Notes: generated from the letters alone by a model not told the origin. 64,000 bases of DNA from Aquibacillus salsiterrae (GCF_028416595.1 NZ_JAMQKC010000007.1:1-64000); one strand, 5' to 3'. Counted from the stretch's first letter, positions 47,262 through 55,932 are shown. Made by a program: numbers and translations.

Positions 47262-48026
47262 CTATAACTGAAGTTCGAACCATTTAACAGTTTCAACAAT
47301 CGCAAACCGACTAACCTTATGGCCACGTTTCACTTCCCGTAAGAAACGAATGTTCTCTGGGTTTTTATAGTGGGGTACCATATGTTCATAAAAGCGATAA
47401 GCATGATCGAACGGTACAACAGGATCATTTTCCCCGTGCCAAAAAAATAACGGTCGTTCATTCAATTTATCTACTTGTTTCGATAAGTCAATTTTTTCTA
47501 AAGAATGATAAATCCCTTGAATTTGTTTGTCAGAATACGGTATGTCTACTCCTGATTTCTTCATATTCTCAACAAGTGATTGGGCATACTCGGTTATATT
47601 TGGAGAACCCATCAAAATAGCAGCAACTTCAATCCAATCATATTGTGTTAAAGCAGCAGCAGTTGTTATTCCGCCCATACTCGTCCCTGCAATACCAAAC
47701 CGGTTTTCTTCAATGAGATTATCAGCTGTTACTTGTTGATAAATAATCGCTAAATCTTTCAAATTTTGTTCTACTATCGCAAAAAAGCGAGCTTCCATTT
47801 CCTTAGAAGGTAAGTCACCATTTCTTTCCCCATGAAAAATAGCATCAGGCAATAACACACGATAACCCTTTTCAGCCATGAGAAAAGCTAATGGTAAATT
47901 ATGTTCTTTCGCACTTGTAAAGCCATGAAAGTACGTTATGGTAGGAAGTGGCGCTTCCTTTTTTGCAGAATCAACGACAACTAACACAGGAATCGATTGC
48001 CAATATTCTTTATATATACCTATCAT
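47262..48026 (-). CDS. yitV: alpha/beta hydrolase YitV
   Basis: A 254-residue serine hydrolase: nucleophile elbow GTSMGG, Asp in GENDPVVPFDHA, and His in KRGHKVS. An early oxyanion-type motif, YFHGFTSAKEHN, is typical of this esterase subgroup. The ATG at 48026 is preceded by AAAGGA and starts like B. subtilis YitV; the frame extends 13 codons further. It is divergent from yitU. Substrate unknown. Confidence 0.88.
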   Translation of the reverse strand: MIGIYKEYWQSIPVLVVVDSAKKEAPLPTITYFHGFTSAKEHNLPLAFLMAEKGYRVLLPDAIFHGERNGDLPSKEMEARFFAIVEQNLKDLAIIYQQVTADNLIEENRFGIAGTSMGGITTAAALTQYDWIEVAAILMGSPNITEYAQSLVENMKKSGVDIPYSDKQIQGIYHSLEKIDLSKQVDKLNERPLFFWHGENDPVVPFDHAYRFYEHMVPHYKNPENIRFLREVKRGHKVSRFAIVETVKWFELQL

Positions 48027-48174
48027 ATTATTTACGGTCCTTTCTTCTGTGTTTATTATGAACATATCCCTATCTTATTATTTCATGGATTAACTTGCAA
48101 AATTTAACAACAAAAACTTGTTCTTTACAGATATTTTGTTGTAACTTAGACTAAACTTATCTAGGGGGAATAGC

Positions 48175-48999
48175 ATGAATATGAAAAAGCATTTAATTGC
48201 TTTAGATCTTGACGGAACACTATTGACAGACGACAAAATAATTAGTGAAAAAACGAAGCAGATAATCATGAAAGCAAAACAAGAAGGTCACCTAGTGGTA
48301 ATTGCAACAGGAAGGCCCCATCATGCAAGTATTGAATACTACGACCAACTAGAGCTTGATACACCAATGGTAAACTTTAATGGTGCCCTTATTCATCATC
48401 CAAAAGATAGAAAATGGGAGGTTTTACATAGTCCCCTTCCGAACCGTACAGCAAAAAAAATAATTCAAACATGTTATGAACTTGGTGTTGATAATATTAT
48501 GGCTGAAGTTTCTGATGACATTTATTTGGACAGGTATGACCAAGAAATAATCGATATCTTTTTCCCTAAAACTTCAGAATTAAAAATAACAATTGGAAGT
48601 ATTAAAAATGAATTAACAGATGATCCTACTTCACTGCTTATCTACCCAAAAGATGAACACATCGATGACCTTAGACAACATTTAGATGACAATCATGCTT
48701 CAGTCATTGAACATCGCAAATGGGGTACGCCGTGGAAAGTCATCGAGATTGTTAGAAAAGGGATGAACAAAGCTGTTGGCTTACAACGGATTGCATCGTA
48801 CTACAACATTGACCAAAAACATATTATTGCCTTTGGTGATGAGGATAATGATTTAGAAATGATCGACTATGCAGGTGTTGGTGTTGCAATGAATAATGCT
48901 ATTCCTAAGCTCAAAGACATGGCCGACCATGTAACAAAATCAAATCAAGAAGATGGAATTGGTCGGTTTTTAAATGACTATCTTCACTTAAAAGCTTAG
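48175..48999 (+). CDS. yitU: Cof-type HAD phosphatase YitU
   Basis: A 274-residue haloacid dehalogenase-type phosphatase. Motif I is DLDGTLLTDD, motif II is the T in VIATGRP, motif III contains K in RKGMNKAVG, and motif IV is GDEDNDLEMI. YitU of B. subtilis hydrolyses the phosphorylated riboflavin precursor ARPP and other sugar phosphates. The start has GGGGGAAT upstream. It is divergent from yitV and has its own terminator. Confidence 0.92.
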   Translation: MNMKKHLIALDLDGTLLTDDKIISEKTKQIIMKAKQEGHLVVIATGRPHHASIEYYDQLELDTPMVNFNGALIHHPKDRKWEVLHSPLPNRTAKKIIQTCYELGVDNIMAEVSDDIYLDRYDQEIIDIFFPKTSELKITIGSIKNELTDDPTSLLIYPKDEHIDDLRQHLDDNHASVIEHRKWGTPWKVIEIVRKGMNKAVGLQRIASYYNIDQKHIIAFGDEDNDLEMIDYAGVGVAMNNAIPKLKDMADHVTKSNQEDGIGRFLNDYLHLKA

Positions 49000-49051
49000 C
49001 TTTTTACCAAAAACTACAATACATCGTTTGTCTCAAGCTACTCATACTAAA

Positions 49052-49081
49052 CTTGAACGCAAAAGCGTTCAGGTTTTTTTC
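49052..49081 (+). terminator. terminator of yitU
   Basis: CTTGAACGC and GCGTTCAGG arms with a four-base loop, followed by TTTTTTT, about 55 bases after the stop. Confidence 0.85.
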
Positions 49082-49109
49082 ATTTTGTTTATCCTGGGGG
49101 GAATTAATC

Positions 49110-49232
49110 TTGAGTAGAAAAAGTAAATCTAAACGTTTTACTCAACAAGGTGCAGATTCCGTTAAAAAACATGATGAACGTTTTCCTTATCGTTCACGGT
49201 TAAGTGATGCAAACGAAAAGGGAAGAGCGTAA
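49110..49232 (+). CDS. small basic protein, function unknown (40 aa)
   Basis: A TTG-initiated ORF with the strong site GGGGGGA 7-8 bases upstream. The 40-residue product MSRKSKSKRFTQQGADSVKK... is very basic and hydrophilic and carries FPYRSRLSDANEKGRA at its end. It is 30 bases ahead of the DUF3813 gene, likely in the same transcript. It was found by reading the sequence and may be easily missed by gene callers. Possibly a small nucleic acid-binding or spore protein; unproven. Confidence 0.55.
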   Translation: MSRKSKSKRFTQQGADSVKKHDERFPYRSRLSDANEKGRA

Positions 49233-49262
49233 AAGACCAATTTAAGTAGGAGGTTATTTTTG

Positions 49263-49451
49263 ATGGCTAACAACTTATTCCAACAAGCAAAAGAAGCAGT
49301 TAACCGTATTACAAACGGTCAAAACATCAATCAGCAGGATAAACAAGCTGCACAAAATGCTATCCAATCTGCCTACACGGATGCTACTCCAGAAGAGCAA
49401 CAAGAATTGCAACAACTGGAGCAACAGCTTCAACAAAGAAACGAACTTTAA
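49263..49451 (+). CDS. DUF3813 family small protein
   Basis: A 62-residue helical, Gln-rich protein (MANNLFQQAKEAVNRI...QAAQNAIQSAYTDATPEEQQELQQLEQQL) matching the DUF3813 family, whose B. subtilis member lies near yitU. GTAGGAGG is located about 9 bases before the ATG. Function unknown. It is downstream of the 40-residue basic protein gene. Confidence 0.75.
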   Translation: MANNLFQQAKEAVNRITNGQNINQQDKQAAQNAIQSAYTDATPEEQQELQQLEQQLQQRNEL

Positions 49452-49468
49452 ATGCGTGAGTTTTTTCT

Positions 49469-49506
49469 GGGACTGGCTTATCATGTCAGTCCCTTTTTTT
49501 TTAAAA
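49469..49506 (+). terminator. terminator of the DUF3813 gene
   Basis: GGGACTG and CAGTCCC arms with a loop of about ten bases, followed by TTTTTTTTT. Confidence 0.85.
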
Positions 49507-49676
49507 AAACATCACGCATCAACGCTTTTGTTTCTTCCATTCGACAACACCCCTCAACATTCCCCAGGAAATAAATGATTGCAACTAATTTATTAACAAC
49601 AGTTTCTTTTGAATTTGACAAAATTCTGCTATGATTATTAGAGACAATGCAAAGAATCATATTAGGAGGATTTTAA

Positions 49677-49940
49677 ATGAGTGTTCGTATTGAAGCTACA
49701 CCTAACCCTAACGCAATGAAATTTACAACTAATTCCCTTATCTTTGAAGGCAATAACAGCTTTTCCATCATGCCGGGTCAAACTAGCGAGTACAAAATAT
49801 TAAATGATTTAATGGCTCTAGACGGTGTGGATAATGTGTTTGGTTTTCAAAATTTCATTACTGTGAATAAGAAAGTTGATATAGAATGGGAAAGCTTGTC
49901 TGATCAAGTTAAAGAAATTATCGAAAACAACGGTTATTAA
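49677..49940 (+). CDS. NifU N-terminal (Nfu_N) domain protein
   Basis: An 87-residue stand-alone domain. It starts VRIEATPNPNAMKFTTN, the hallmark of the Nfu N-terminal domain in iron-sulfur scaffolds, and ends at DQVKEIIENNGY. The C-terminal NifU domain with its CxxC cluster ligand is absent, so this protein alone would not hold a cluster; similar stand-alone domains occur in other Bacillus. The AGGAGG site precedes the ATG. Related by theme to yitW in the same area. Confidence 0.85.
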   Translation: MSVRIEATPNPNAMKFTTNSLIFEGNNSFSIMPGQTSEYKILNDLMALDGVDNVFGFQNFITVNKKVDIEWESLSDQVKEIIENNGY

Positions 49941-49943
49941 CAT

Positions 49944-49974
49944 AAGAAAAGCGCAAGGCGCCTTCTAAAACGTC
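49944..49974 (+). repeat. palindromic repeat family, copy I (left-end fragment)
   Basis: Only the left end remains: AAGAAAAGCGCAAGGCGCC, immediately after the Nfu_N gene. Confidence 0.65.
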
Positions 49975-49998
49975 CTAAATAAAAGTTTAAAGAAACGA

Positions 49999-50033
49999 AA
50001 AAGCATTTGCTCGATTGGAGCAAATGCTTTTTA
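49999..50033 (+). terminator. terminator of the Nfu_N gene
   Basis: AAAAGCATTTGCTC and GAGCAAATGCTTTT arms with a five-base loop; the arms flank a T run on both sides, so it may also serve the convergent lipoprotein gene. Confidence 0.85.
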
Positions 50034-50061
50034 AATGTGCAACAAATTTAACTGCCGTCTA

Positions 50062-50928
50062 TTATTGAAAACGATCAAGTGGGAGATACTTAGATGACGT
50101 TGGTCCTCCATTGTCGATACTTTTTTCATATAAAACAAGAGTTAACGTACCATTTGTAGGCAGTATATCATCGGAAATCGAAATCTCTAGTTCAAATGAA
50201 TTCCAAGCTTCTTTTGATTCTACTTCTACCTTTGTTTCCTCGACTAGCATGTTATGACCATCTTCCACATTATAATAAAATTCACTAGAAGAAGCTTGAA
50301 CTTCACCTGTAATTGTATATTTTCCTGCTTGACCATTAACTTTTACATTCCTAAATACAGAATTATCACTAGAGTCTTGTCCAACATCAAAGGTGCTTTC
50401 TATTTGGAATAGGTTAGCTTCAACCGTTTGTTGATTTACTTGATCCGGTAATAACGTGTAGTTAACGGTATAAGTTCCCGGTTCAAGAGCTGGCTCATCC
50501 CACCCTTCAGTCCATGTCAATTTATCTGAAGGATCAATTACTTGTTCTACGATGGCATCAGCGAAAGCTTTACTATCAGAAAGTTGATATACCTTTTCCC
50601 CTTTTTCATTCTCTACCGTTATTTCATATTGTTGACCTGAGGAGAATTTTAATGTTACTGCTTCGTCATTATTATTTATTATTTCGATGTTAAAGGTAAT
50701 CGCCCCATCTGCCTGTTCCATGGATGCATCCATTTCCATCTTATTTAAACTAGTATCAACCTCATTAGAATCTGGTGCTTGGGTTTCTGCATCGCTTGCA
50801 CCTGCAGAACCTGTTCCGCCTTCACTATCCTGAACAGCTTGACTAGGTTGTTCTAAAGTACCACATCCTGCTAAAAACAAGATAATGAGTGCCATCATTG
50901 CTAAAAATTTGTTTGTCATTGTCATCAA
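50062..50928 (-). CDS. BsuPI-domain lipoprotein
   Basis: A 288-residue lipoprotein: signal with lipobox LFLAGC (cysteine near residue 22), then an acidic Ser/Thr/Asp-rich spacer (about residues 27-65). A BsuPI-type domain follows (about residues 75-185; ITFNIEIINNNDEAVTLKFSSGQQYEI ... GTYTVNYTL), then a second beta-rich C-terminal domain. The B. subtilis founder Ipi is a 119-residue intracellular proteinase inhibitor beside yitT. Here the domain is exported and extended, so it may act on extracytoplasmic proteins or have another role. Start choice among clustered ATGs is uncertain by a few codons. Confidence 0.82.
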   Translation of the reverse strand: MMTMTNKFLAMMALIILFLAGCGTLEQPSQAVQDSEGGTGSAGASDAETQAPDSNEVDTSLNKMEMDASMEQADGAITFNIEIINNNDEAVTLKFSSGQQYEITVENEKGEKVYQLSDSKAFADAIVEQVIDPSDKLTWTEGWDEPALEPGTYTVNYTLLPDQVNQQTVEANLFQIESTFDVGQDSSDNSVFRNVKVNGQAGKYTITGEVQASSSEFYYNVEDGHNMLVEETKVEVESKEAWNSFELEISISDDILPTNGTLTLVLYEKSIDNGGPTSSKYLPLDRFQ

Positions 50929-50988
50929 TTAAACCCCCTTCATCTTACTTAACTTTTCATTCGCAGAAAAAGTTGGAAAGGTTTCAGT

Positions 50989-51834
50989 TTAATCATTTCT
51001 TTTGAAAAAACCGAAAATCCCTGCCGTTTCTACTACATTCGTAAACGCATGTGGATCGACTTCCCTAATAATTCGCTCTAGGTCATACAATTCATACCTC
51101 GTAATAACAAGGACCATCATATCTTTTGGCTCTTTAGTATAAGCACCCCTGGCAGGCAAAATCGTTATTCCACGTACCATCTGTTTATGAATCTCTTCCT
51201 GTAGCGCATCTGCCATTCTGGTTACGATCATCGCTGTTACCTTCTCATGGCGAGTATGGATGGTGTCAATTACCCGGGTGGATACATAAAGTGCTAAAAG
51301 AGTGTATAGAGCATTTTCAGGTCGATTAATAAAACCTGCTAATACGATAATAACACCATTTATTAACATTAGGTACCCACCAATTGGTTTATCTTTTACT
51401 CTTGAAATAACCATGGCTATAATATCAGAGCCTCCAGTTGAAGCCCCCCACTTTAATGTTATTCCGACACCTAAACCACCAATGACACCACCGAACACAG
51501 CATTTAGCATAATATCATCCGATAAATGGAGGATTGGCAATATTTCTAAAACTAGTGTAGTAGTTGCAACGGATAGAAAGCTATAGATGGTAAACCCTTT
51601 ACCAACTCTTAACCAGCCTAAAATAGCTACAGGAATGTTTAAGATGAACAGGATAATACCTGTACTTAAATTAATTTTCATAATGTCAACAAAAATGGTT
51701 GATAAAATCTGAGCGATACCCGTAAAACCACTTGCATAAACATTAGCTCCAATGAAAAAGAAATTAAGTGCTATGGCATTAAGCACAGCCCCTAAAAAAA
51801 CGATAATAATACGTTTTGCCTCAAATAAAAACAA
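50989..51834 (-). CDS. yitT: YitT family membrane protein (DUF161/DUF2179)
   Basis: A 281-residue protein with five or six N-terminal membrane helices (AIALNFFFIGANVYASGFTGIAQIL at the start, GGVIGGLGVGITLKWGASTGGSDIIA in the middle). A C-terminal cytoplasmic DUF2179 domain of about 80 residues follows (EKVTAMIVTRMADALQ...GAYT...EVDPHAFTNV). Start is TTG at 51834, with GGGAGG upstream; the frame extends further upstream without a site. It precedes the BsuPI lipoprotein in the same orientation, as yitT-ipi in B. subtilis. Substrate unknown. Confidence 0.9.
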   Translation of the reverse strand: MFLFEAKRIIIVFLGAVLNAIALNFFFIGANVYASGFTGIAQILSTIFVDIMKINLSTGIILFILNIPVAILGWLRVGKGFTIYSFLSVATTTLVLEILPILHLSDDIMLNAVFGGVIGGLGVGITLKWGASTGGSDIIAMVISRVKDKPIGGYLMLINGVIIVLAGFINRPENALYTLLALYVSTRVIDTIHTRHEKVTAMIVTRMADALQEEIHKQMVRGITILPARGAYTKEPKDMMVLVITRYELYDLERIIREVDPHAFTNVVETAGIFGFFKRND

Positions 51835-51913
51835 ACAAAACTTCCTCCCTTTATATATTACAATATTAGATACCCTGTTAAATACCCGACAATTGTACAT
51901 GATAATCCATTAC

Positions 51914-52260
51914 AAGAAAAGCATAGGCGCCTTGGTTAGCCCCGACAAGCTTAAGCAGAAAATCTATGTGGCGCTCTTTGCCACAAAGATTTTTCGCTTA
52001 AGACCTCGAGGGGCTAGGCGCCGGAGCTAGACAATCAAGAAAAGCGTAGGCGCCTTGGTTAGCCCCGACAAGCTTAAGCAGAAAATCTATGTGGTGCTCT
52101 TTGCCACAAAGATTTCTTGCTTAAGACCTCGAGGGGCTAGGCGCCGGAGCTAGACAATCAAGAAAAGCGTAGGCGCCTTGGTTAGCCCCGACAAGCTTAA
52201 GCAGAAAATCTATGTGGTGCTCTTTGCCACAGAAGGGATCATCTTATGATCCCGACAAAT
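51914..52260 (+). repeat. palindromic repeat family, copy J: three tandem 123-bp units (subfamily 2)
   Basis: Three units start at 51914, 52037 and 52160, again a period of exactly 123 bp. The outer arms are as in the other array (GGCGCC, TAGCCCC against GGGGCTA, GGCGCC), but the inner arms differ: CTTAAGC and AAAATCT pair with AGATTTT and GCTTAAG, surrounding GTGG...CCAC. The third unit switches to subfamily 1-like sequence after CCACAG (AAGGGAT...) and is cut short. It lies between the divergent yitT and degV genes. Confidence 0.97.
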
Positions 52261-52449
52261 TTTTCCTAGCTTACTTGAACATAATATTTTTGACTAAAGA
52301 TGAAGCACCGATTAAACTATAGTTAAACGAAAGTAAAATTTGGTAAACCTTCTCTTATTGTTCTCTGAATTAACTTATACATACTTAGGGAATCAAATGG
52401 TAATTGTATGAAGTATATTGCTCTCGAAAAATCATAGGGGGGTAAAGAA

Positions 52450-53310
52450 ATGAACGTGAAAATTATTACCGATTCGGCATGTGACTTATCAAAAGAACAC
52501 TACGAAAAGTATGACATCGAGATGGCTCCATTAACTGTACAACTAGACGATCAAATTTATGAAGATGCCAAAACAATTTCCGCTACAACAGTCTATCAAG
52601 CAATGCGCGATGGAAAGGCACCGAAAACGTCTCAAGTAGCGCCACATACATTCAAAGAAATTTTCGAGAAGTATGCTCAACAAAAACAACCTTGTGTGTA
52701 CCTTGGGTTTTCGTCGGGGTTATCAGGAACTTACCAATCGGCTAAAATGGCAGAGCAGGAGGTTAAGGAGGAATATCCTGATTTTGAATTAGAATGCCTT
52801 GATACAAAGTGTGCCTCACTTGGATTTGGTTTAGTCGTCATTCGAGCAGCCCAATTAGCGGGTGAAGGGGCTAGCGTGAAAGGGATTGTAGAAGTTTGCT
52901 CATATCATGCGAGCCATATGGAACACATTTTTACAGTTGATGACTTAGAATATTTATACCGAGGCGGAAGAGTTAGTAAAACTGCTGCATTTGTTGGTAC
53001 TTTGCTAAAAATCAAGCCGTTATTACATGTAGAAAACGGCAAACTAATTCCACTTGAAAAGATTCGTGGGTCAAAAAAAGTATTAAAGCGGATGATTGAA
53101 ATAATGGAAGAACATGGGAAAGATTTAACAAGTCAACCAATTGGCATTAGTCATTGCGATGATTTAGATACTGCCAATCAATTAGCCGACATGATAAAGC
53201 AACATTTTCATACAGAAAACGTTGTAATCGAATTAGTAGGTTCTGCTGTAGGTGCCCATGCAGGCCCTGGAACGATTGCACTTTTCTTTTTAAATAACTC
53301 TTATAAATAA
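52450..53310 (+). CDS. DegV family fatty acid-binding protein
   Basis: A 286-residue DegV protein. The fatty acid-binding signature at the N-terminus is IITDSACDLSKEHYEKYDIEMAPL. The middle SGLSGTYQSA contributes the headgroup loop and the C-terminal GSAVGAHAGPGTIALFF is typical. Members bind fatty acids (FakB) and present them to FakA kinase for phosphorylation in Firmicutes; no fakA is seen here. AGGGGGG lies upstream of the ATG. Single gene, divergent from yitT. Confidence 0.93.
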   Translation: MNVKIITDSACDLSKEHYEKYDIEMAPLTVQLDDQIYEDAKTISATTVYQAMRDGKAPKTSQVAPHTFKEIFEKYAQQKQPCVYLGFSSGLSGTYQSAKMAEQEVKEEYPDFELECLDTKCASLGFGLVVIRAAQLAGEGASVKGIVEVCSYHASHMEHIFTVDDLEYLYRGGRVSKTAAFVGTLLKIKPLLHVENGKLIPLEKIRGSKKVLKRMIEIMEEHGKDLTSQPIGISHCDDLDTANQLADMIKQHFHTENVVIELVGSAVGAHAGPGTIALFFLNNSYK

Positions 53311-53317
53311 TTATGAC

Positions 53318-53358
53318 GCTCGGGGATTTTGGAACAAACCTCCCGGGCTTTTTTTTGT
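53318..53358 (+). terminator. terminator of the degV-family gene
   Basis: GCTCGGGG and CTCCCGGGC arms followed by TTTTTTTTG. Confidence 0.75.
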
Positions 53359-53443
53359 TTTTAGGACAAAAAAATTAGCTAAAAAATAGTTAAATTTAGA
53401 AAGATGGACAACACTAAGGCATATTAGAATGAGGAGGAAAAGT

Positions 53444-54310
53444 ATGTCTAGTAACAACAAAAAACCAATTTTACCAAAGCAGCATCAAAATAGGCAACCA
53501 GGTTTTGAATCCGAAATGACGCCATCACCCCAATATATCGACCCGGCTTATGAAGGGAGCAATAAGCTAAAAGGCAAAGTAGCCATTATTACAGGTGGTG
53601 ACAGTGGGATAGGTCGCGCCGTTAGTATCTATTTTGCAAAGGAAGGTGCTGATGTTGCTATTCTTTATTTTGACGAGCATCACGATGCAGAACAAACGAA
53701 AAAGCTCGTAGAAAAAGAGGGCCAAAAATGCAAAATCATTAGTGGCGATGTGGCTGATTCAACGTTTTGTGACTCCTCTGTTAAACAAGTCATCGATGAG
53801 TTTGGCCATGTCGACATACTGGTAAACAATGCTGCGGTTCAATATCCGCAACAAGACATCCTTGACATTACCAATGAACAACTAGAAAGAACTTTTCAAG
53901 TAAATATATTTTCTTTCTTCTACATGACCAAAGCGGTATTACCTCACCTAAAAAAAGGGAGTTCCATTATTAATACTTCATCAATCACCGCATATAAAGG
54001 TAATGAAATGCTTGTTGATTATACTAGTACAAAAGGAGCGATTACTGCCTTTACTCGTGCCCTATCACAGCAAGTGGCGAAAAAGGGTATCCGTGTTAAC
54101 GGGGTTGCGCCGGGGCCTATTTGGACACCTTTAATACCGGCAACTTTTAATGAACAACAAGTTTCACAGTTTGGCTCAGACACACCAATGGGAAGGCCTG
54201 GTCAAACCCATGAATTAGCACCAGCATATGTTTATTTAGCAAGTAACGATTCGAGTTATGTCACTGGACAGATGATCCATGTCAACGGTGGCGTAGTTGT
54301 TAACGGATAG
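53444..54310 (+). CDS. SDR family oxidoreductase (YdaD/YhxC-like)
   Basis: A 288-residue short-chain dehydrogenase with an N-terminal extension of about 40 residues (PILPKQHQNRQPGFESEMTP) typical of the general-stress subgroup that includes YdaD and YhxC. Cofactor loop GGDSGIGRA, then NNAA, catalytic Ser in INTSSITAY, and YTSTKGA (YxxxK). The ATG at 53444 is preceded by GAGGAGG; an upstream ATG lies within that site. The substrate cannot be predicted. A terminator follows. Confidence 0.9.
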   Translation: MSSNNKKPILPKQHQNRQPGFESEMTPSPQYIDPAYEGSNKLKGKVAIITGGDSGIGRAVSIYFAKEGADVAILYFDEHHDAEQTKKLVEKEGQKCKIISGDVADSTFCDSSVKQVIDEFGHVDILVNNAAVQYPQQDILDITNEQLERTFQVNIFSFFYMTKAVLPHLKKGSSIINTSSITAYKGNEMLVDYTSTKGAITAFTRALSQQVAKKGIRVNGVAPGPIWTPLIPATFNEQQVSQFGSDTPMGRPGQTHELAPAYVYLASNDSSYVTGQMIHVNGGVVVNG

Positions 54311-54334
54311 CCATTCAACTATCCGCGTTTGTTT

Positions 54335-54367
54335 GCACATGCCCTGACTCAGGGCATGTGCTTTTTC
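54335..54367 (+). terminator. terminator of the SDR gene
   Basis: GCACATGCCCTG and CAGGGCATGTGC arms followed by TTTTTCC. Confidence 0.88.
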
Positions 54368-54479
54368 CACTTTGTTAAATTTTCAATCATTCTTATTTCC
54401 CTATTTACTTTTTCCACCTATTAAACTAAGATGAATTGGATTGAATTTTATTCATAAAACATATGATTGGACTTTTTCT

Positions 54480-55841
54480 ATGACAAAAAAACTAACAACA
54501 AAAGAGTTAAGTCTATTTGCTTTAACTTGGCCGATTTTTATTGAAATTTTATTATACATGTTAATGGGAAACGCAGATACATTGATGTTAAGCCAATATT
54601 CGGACTACTCGGTGGCTGCTGTTGGGGTATCTAACCAAATTATTTCCGTCGTCATCGTAATGTTTGGATTTGTCGCAGCTGGAGCATCAATTTTGGTTGC
54701 CCAAAATCTTGGTGCGAAGCAAGAAAGTACAGCCGGAACAATTGCAGTGACATCCATTAGCTTAAATCTTTGGTTCTCACTTGTGCTAAGCTTGGTTTTA
54801 TACTTTTTCAGTGATCCTATCTTAAATTTAATGGATTTACCTGCCGAATTAATGGATGAGGCAATTACTTATATGAACATCGTTGGTGGTTTTATCTTCG
54901 TACAGGCGTCCATCATGACTGTTGCGGCTATTTTGCGTAGCTATGGCCATACAAAAGATACGATGTACGTAACAATTGGCATGAATATCGTCAATGTCAT
55001 AGGCAACTACTTCGTTATCTTTGGACCGTTTGGCTTCCCTATCCTAGGAGTACAGGGTGTAGCGATGTCAACAACCATTAGTAGGTTCCTAGGTTTTATT
55101 GTTTTATTATGGATTTTATGGAAGAGAAGTGACTATTCACTTCCAGTTGCATCTTTTTTTCGGTACAAAAAGAATCATGTTAAAGCATTACTAAGTATTG
55201 GAGTCCCTTCTGCTGGGGAGCAATTGTCTTATAATACTAGTCAAATGGCTATTACTTATTTTGTGGCCCAAATGGGAACGGTTGCTATTACGACCAAAGT
55301 ATATGTACAAAACATCATGATGTTTATTTTGCTCTTCTCCATTGCAATCGGACAAGGTTCACAAATCCTTATAGGTCACATGATCGGGGCTGGAAATATC
55401 GAAGGTGCCTACAAGCGGTGTATGAAGAGCTTGCAAATATCTATTTTCATCTCGCTGTTTGTTGCTGTCGTTGTTTATTTTTCTAGTGATTTCTTGCTAG
55501 CCATTTTCACTGATAATTCATCAATCATAGAAAAGGGTGCACTTCTGTTACTTGTTACAGTTTTACTTGAACCTGGTAGGGCGTTTAACTTGGTTGTCAT
55601 CAGTTCCTTAAGGGCGACTGGTGATGTTAAGTATCCTGTTTATATTGGAATTATCGTTATGTGGGGAATTGGTGTCACATCCGCCTGGTTCTTTGGCATA
55701 TTCCTTGGCCTTGGACTGATCGGAATATGGATTGCATTTGTTGCTGATGAATGGCTAAGAGGTCTTTTCATGTTAAAACGTTGGCGCTCTAAAGAATGGG
55801 TTAAACGTGCCTATATAAAAAAGGAAAAGTCAGCTGTATAA
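54480..55841 (+). CDS. MATE family efflux transporter
   Basis: A 453-residue protein with 12 predicted membrane helices and the MATE arrangement of two similar halves. Early landmarks are FALTWPIFIEILLYMLMGNADTLML and the GASILVAQNLGA motif, with GQGSQILIGHMIGAG in the second half. It would export drugs or organic cations with Na+ or H+. The start is uncertain: the ATG at 54480 is good by homology but has no obvious ribosome binding site, and a TTG at 54441 would add 13 residues. It is convergent with the amylase-like gene. Confidence 0.88.
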   Translation: MTKKLTTKELSLFALTWPIFIEILLYMLMGNADTLMLSQYSDYSVAAVGVSNQIISVVIVMFGFVAAGASILVAQNLGAKQESTAGTIAVTSISLNLWFSLVLSLVLYFFSDPILNLMDLPAELMDEAITYMNIVGGFIFVQASIMTVAAILRSYGHTKDTMYVTIGMNIVNVIGNYFVIFGPFGFPILGVQGVAMSTTISRFLGFIVLLWILWKRSDYSLPVASFFRYKKNHVKALLSIGVPSAGEQLSYNTSQMAITYFVAQMGTVAITTKVYVQNIMMFILLFSIAIGQGSQILIGHMIGAGNIEGAYKRCMKSLQISIFISLFVAVVVYFSSDFLLAIFTDNSSIIEKGALLLLVTVLLEPGRAFNLVVISSLRATGDVKYPVYIGIIVMWGIGVTSAWFFGIFLGLGLIGIWIAFVADEWLRGLFMLKRWRSKEWVKRAYIKKEKSAV

Positions 55842-55868
55842 TGTAACGACAATAGCTTACTAATTGGA

Positions 55869-55898
55869 AAAGGTCTAGCAGTGCGCTAGACCTTTGTT
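55869..55898. terminator. terminator between the MATE and amylase-like genes
   Basis: AAAGGTCTAGC and GCTAGACCTTT arms with a six-base loop, followed by GTTTC. It lies between convergent genes. Confidence 0.75.
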
Positions 55899-55932
55899 TC
55901 TTCCGAGATAAGAAAGTGTATAAAAGGATTAA

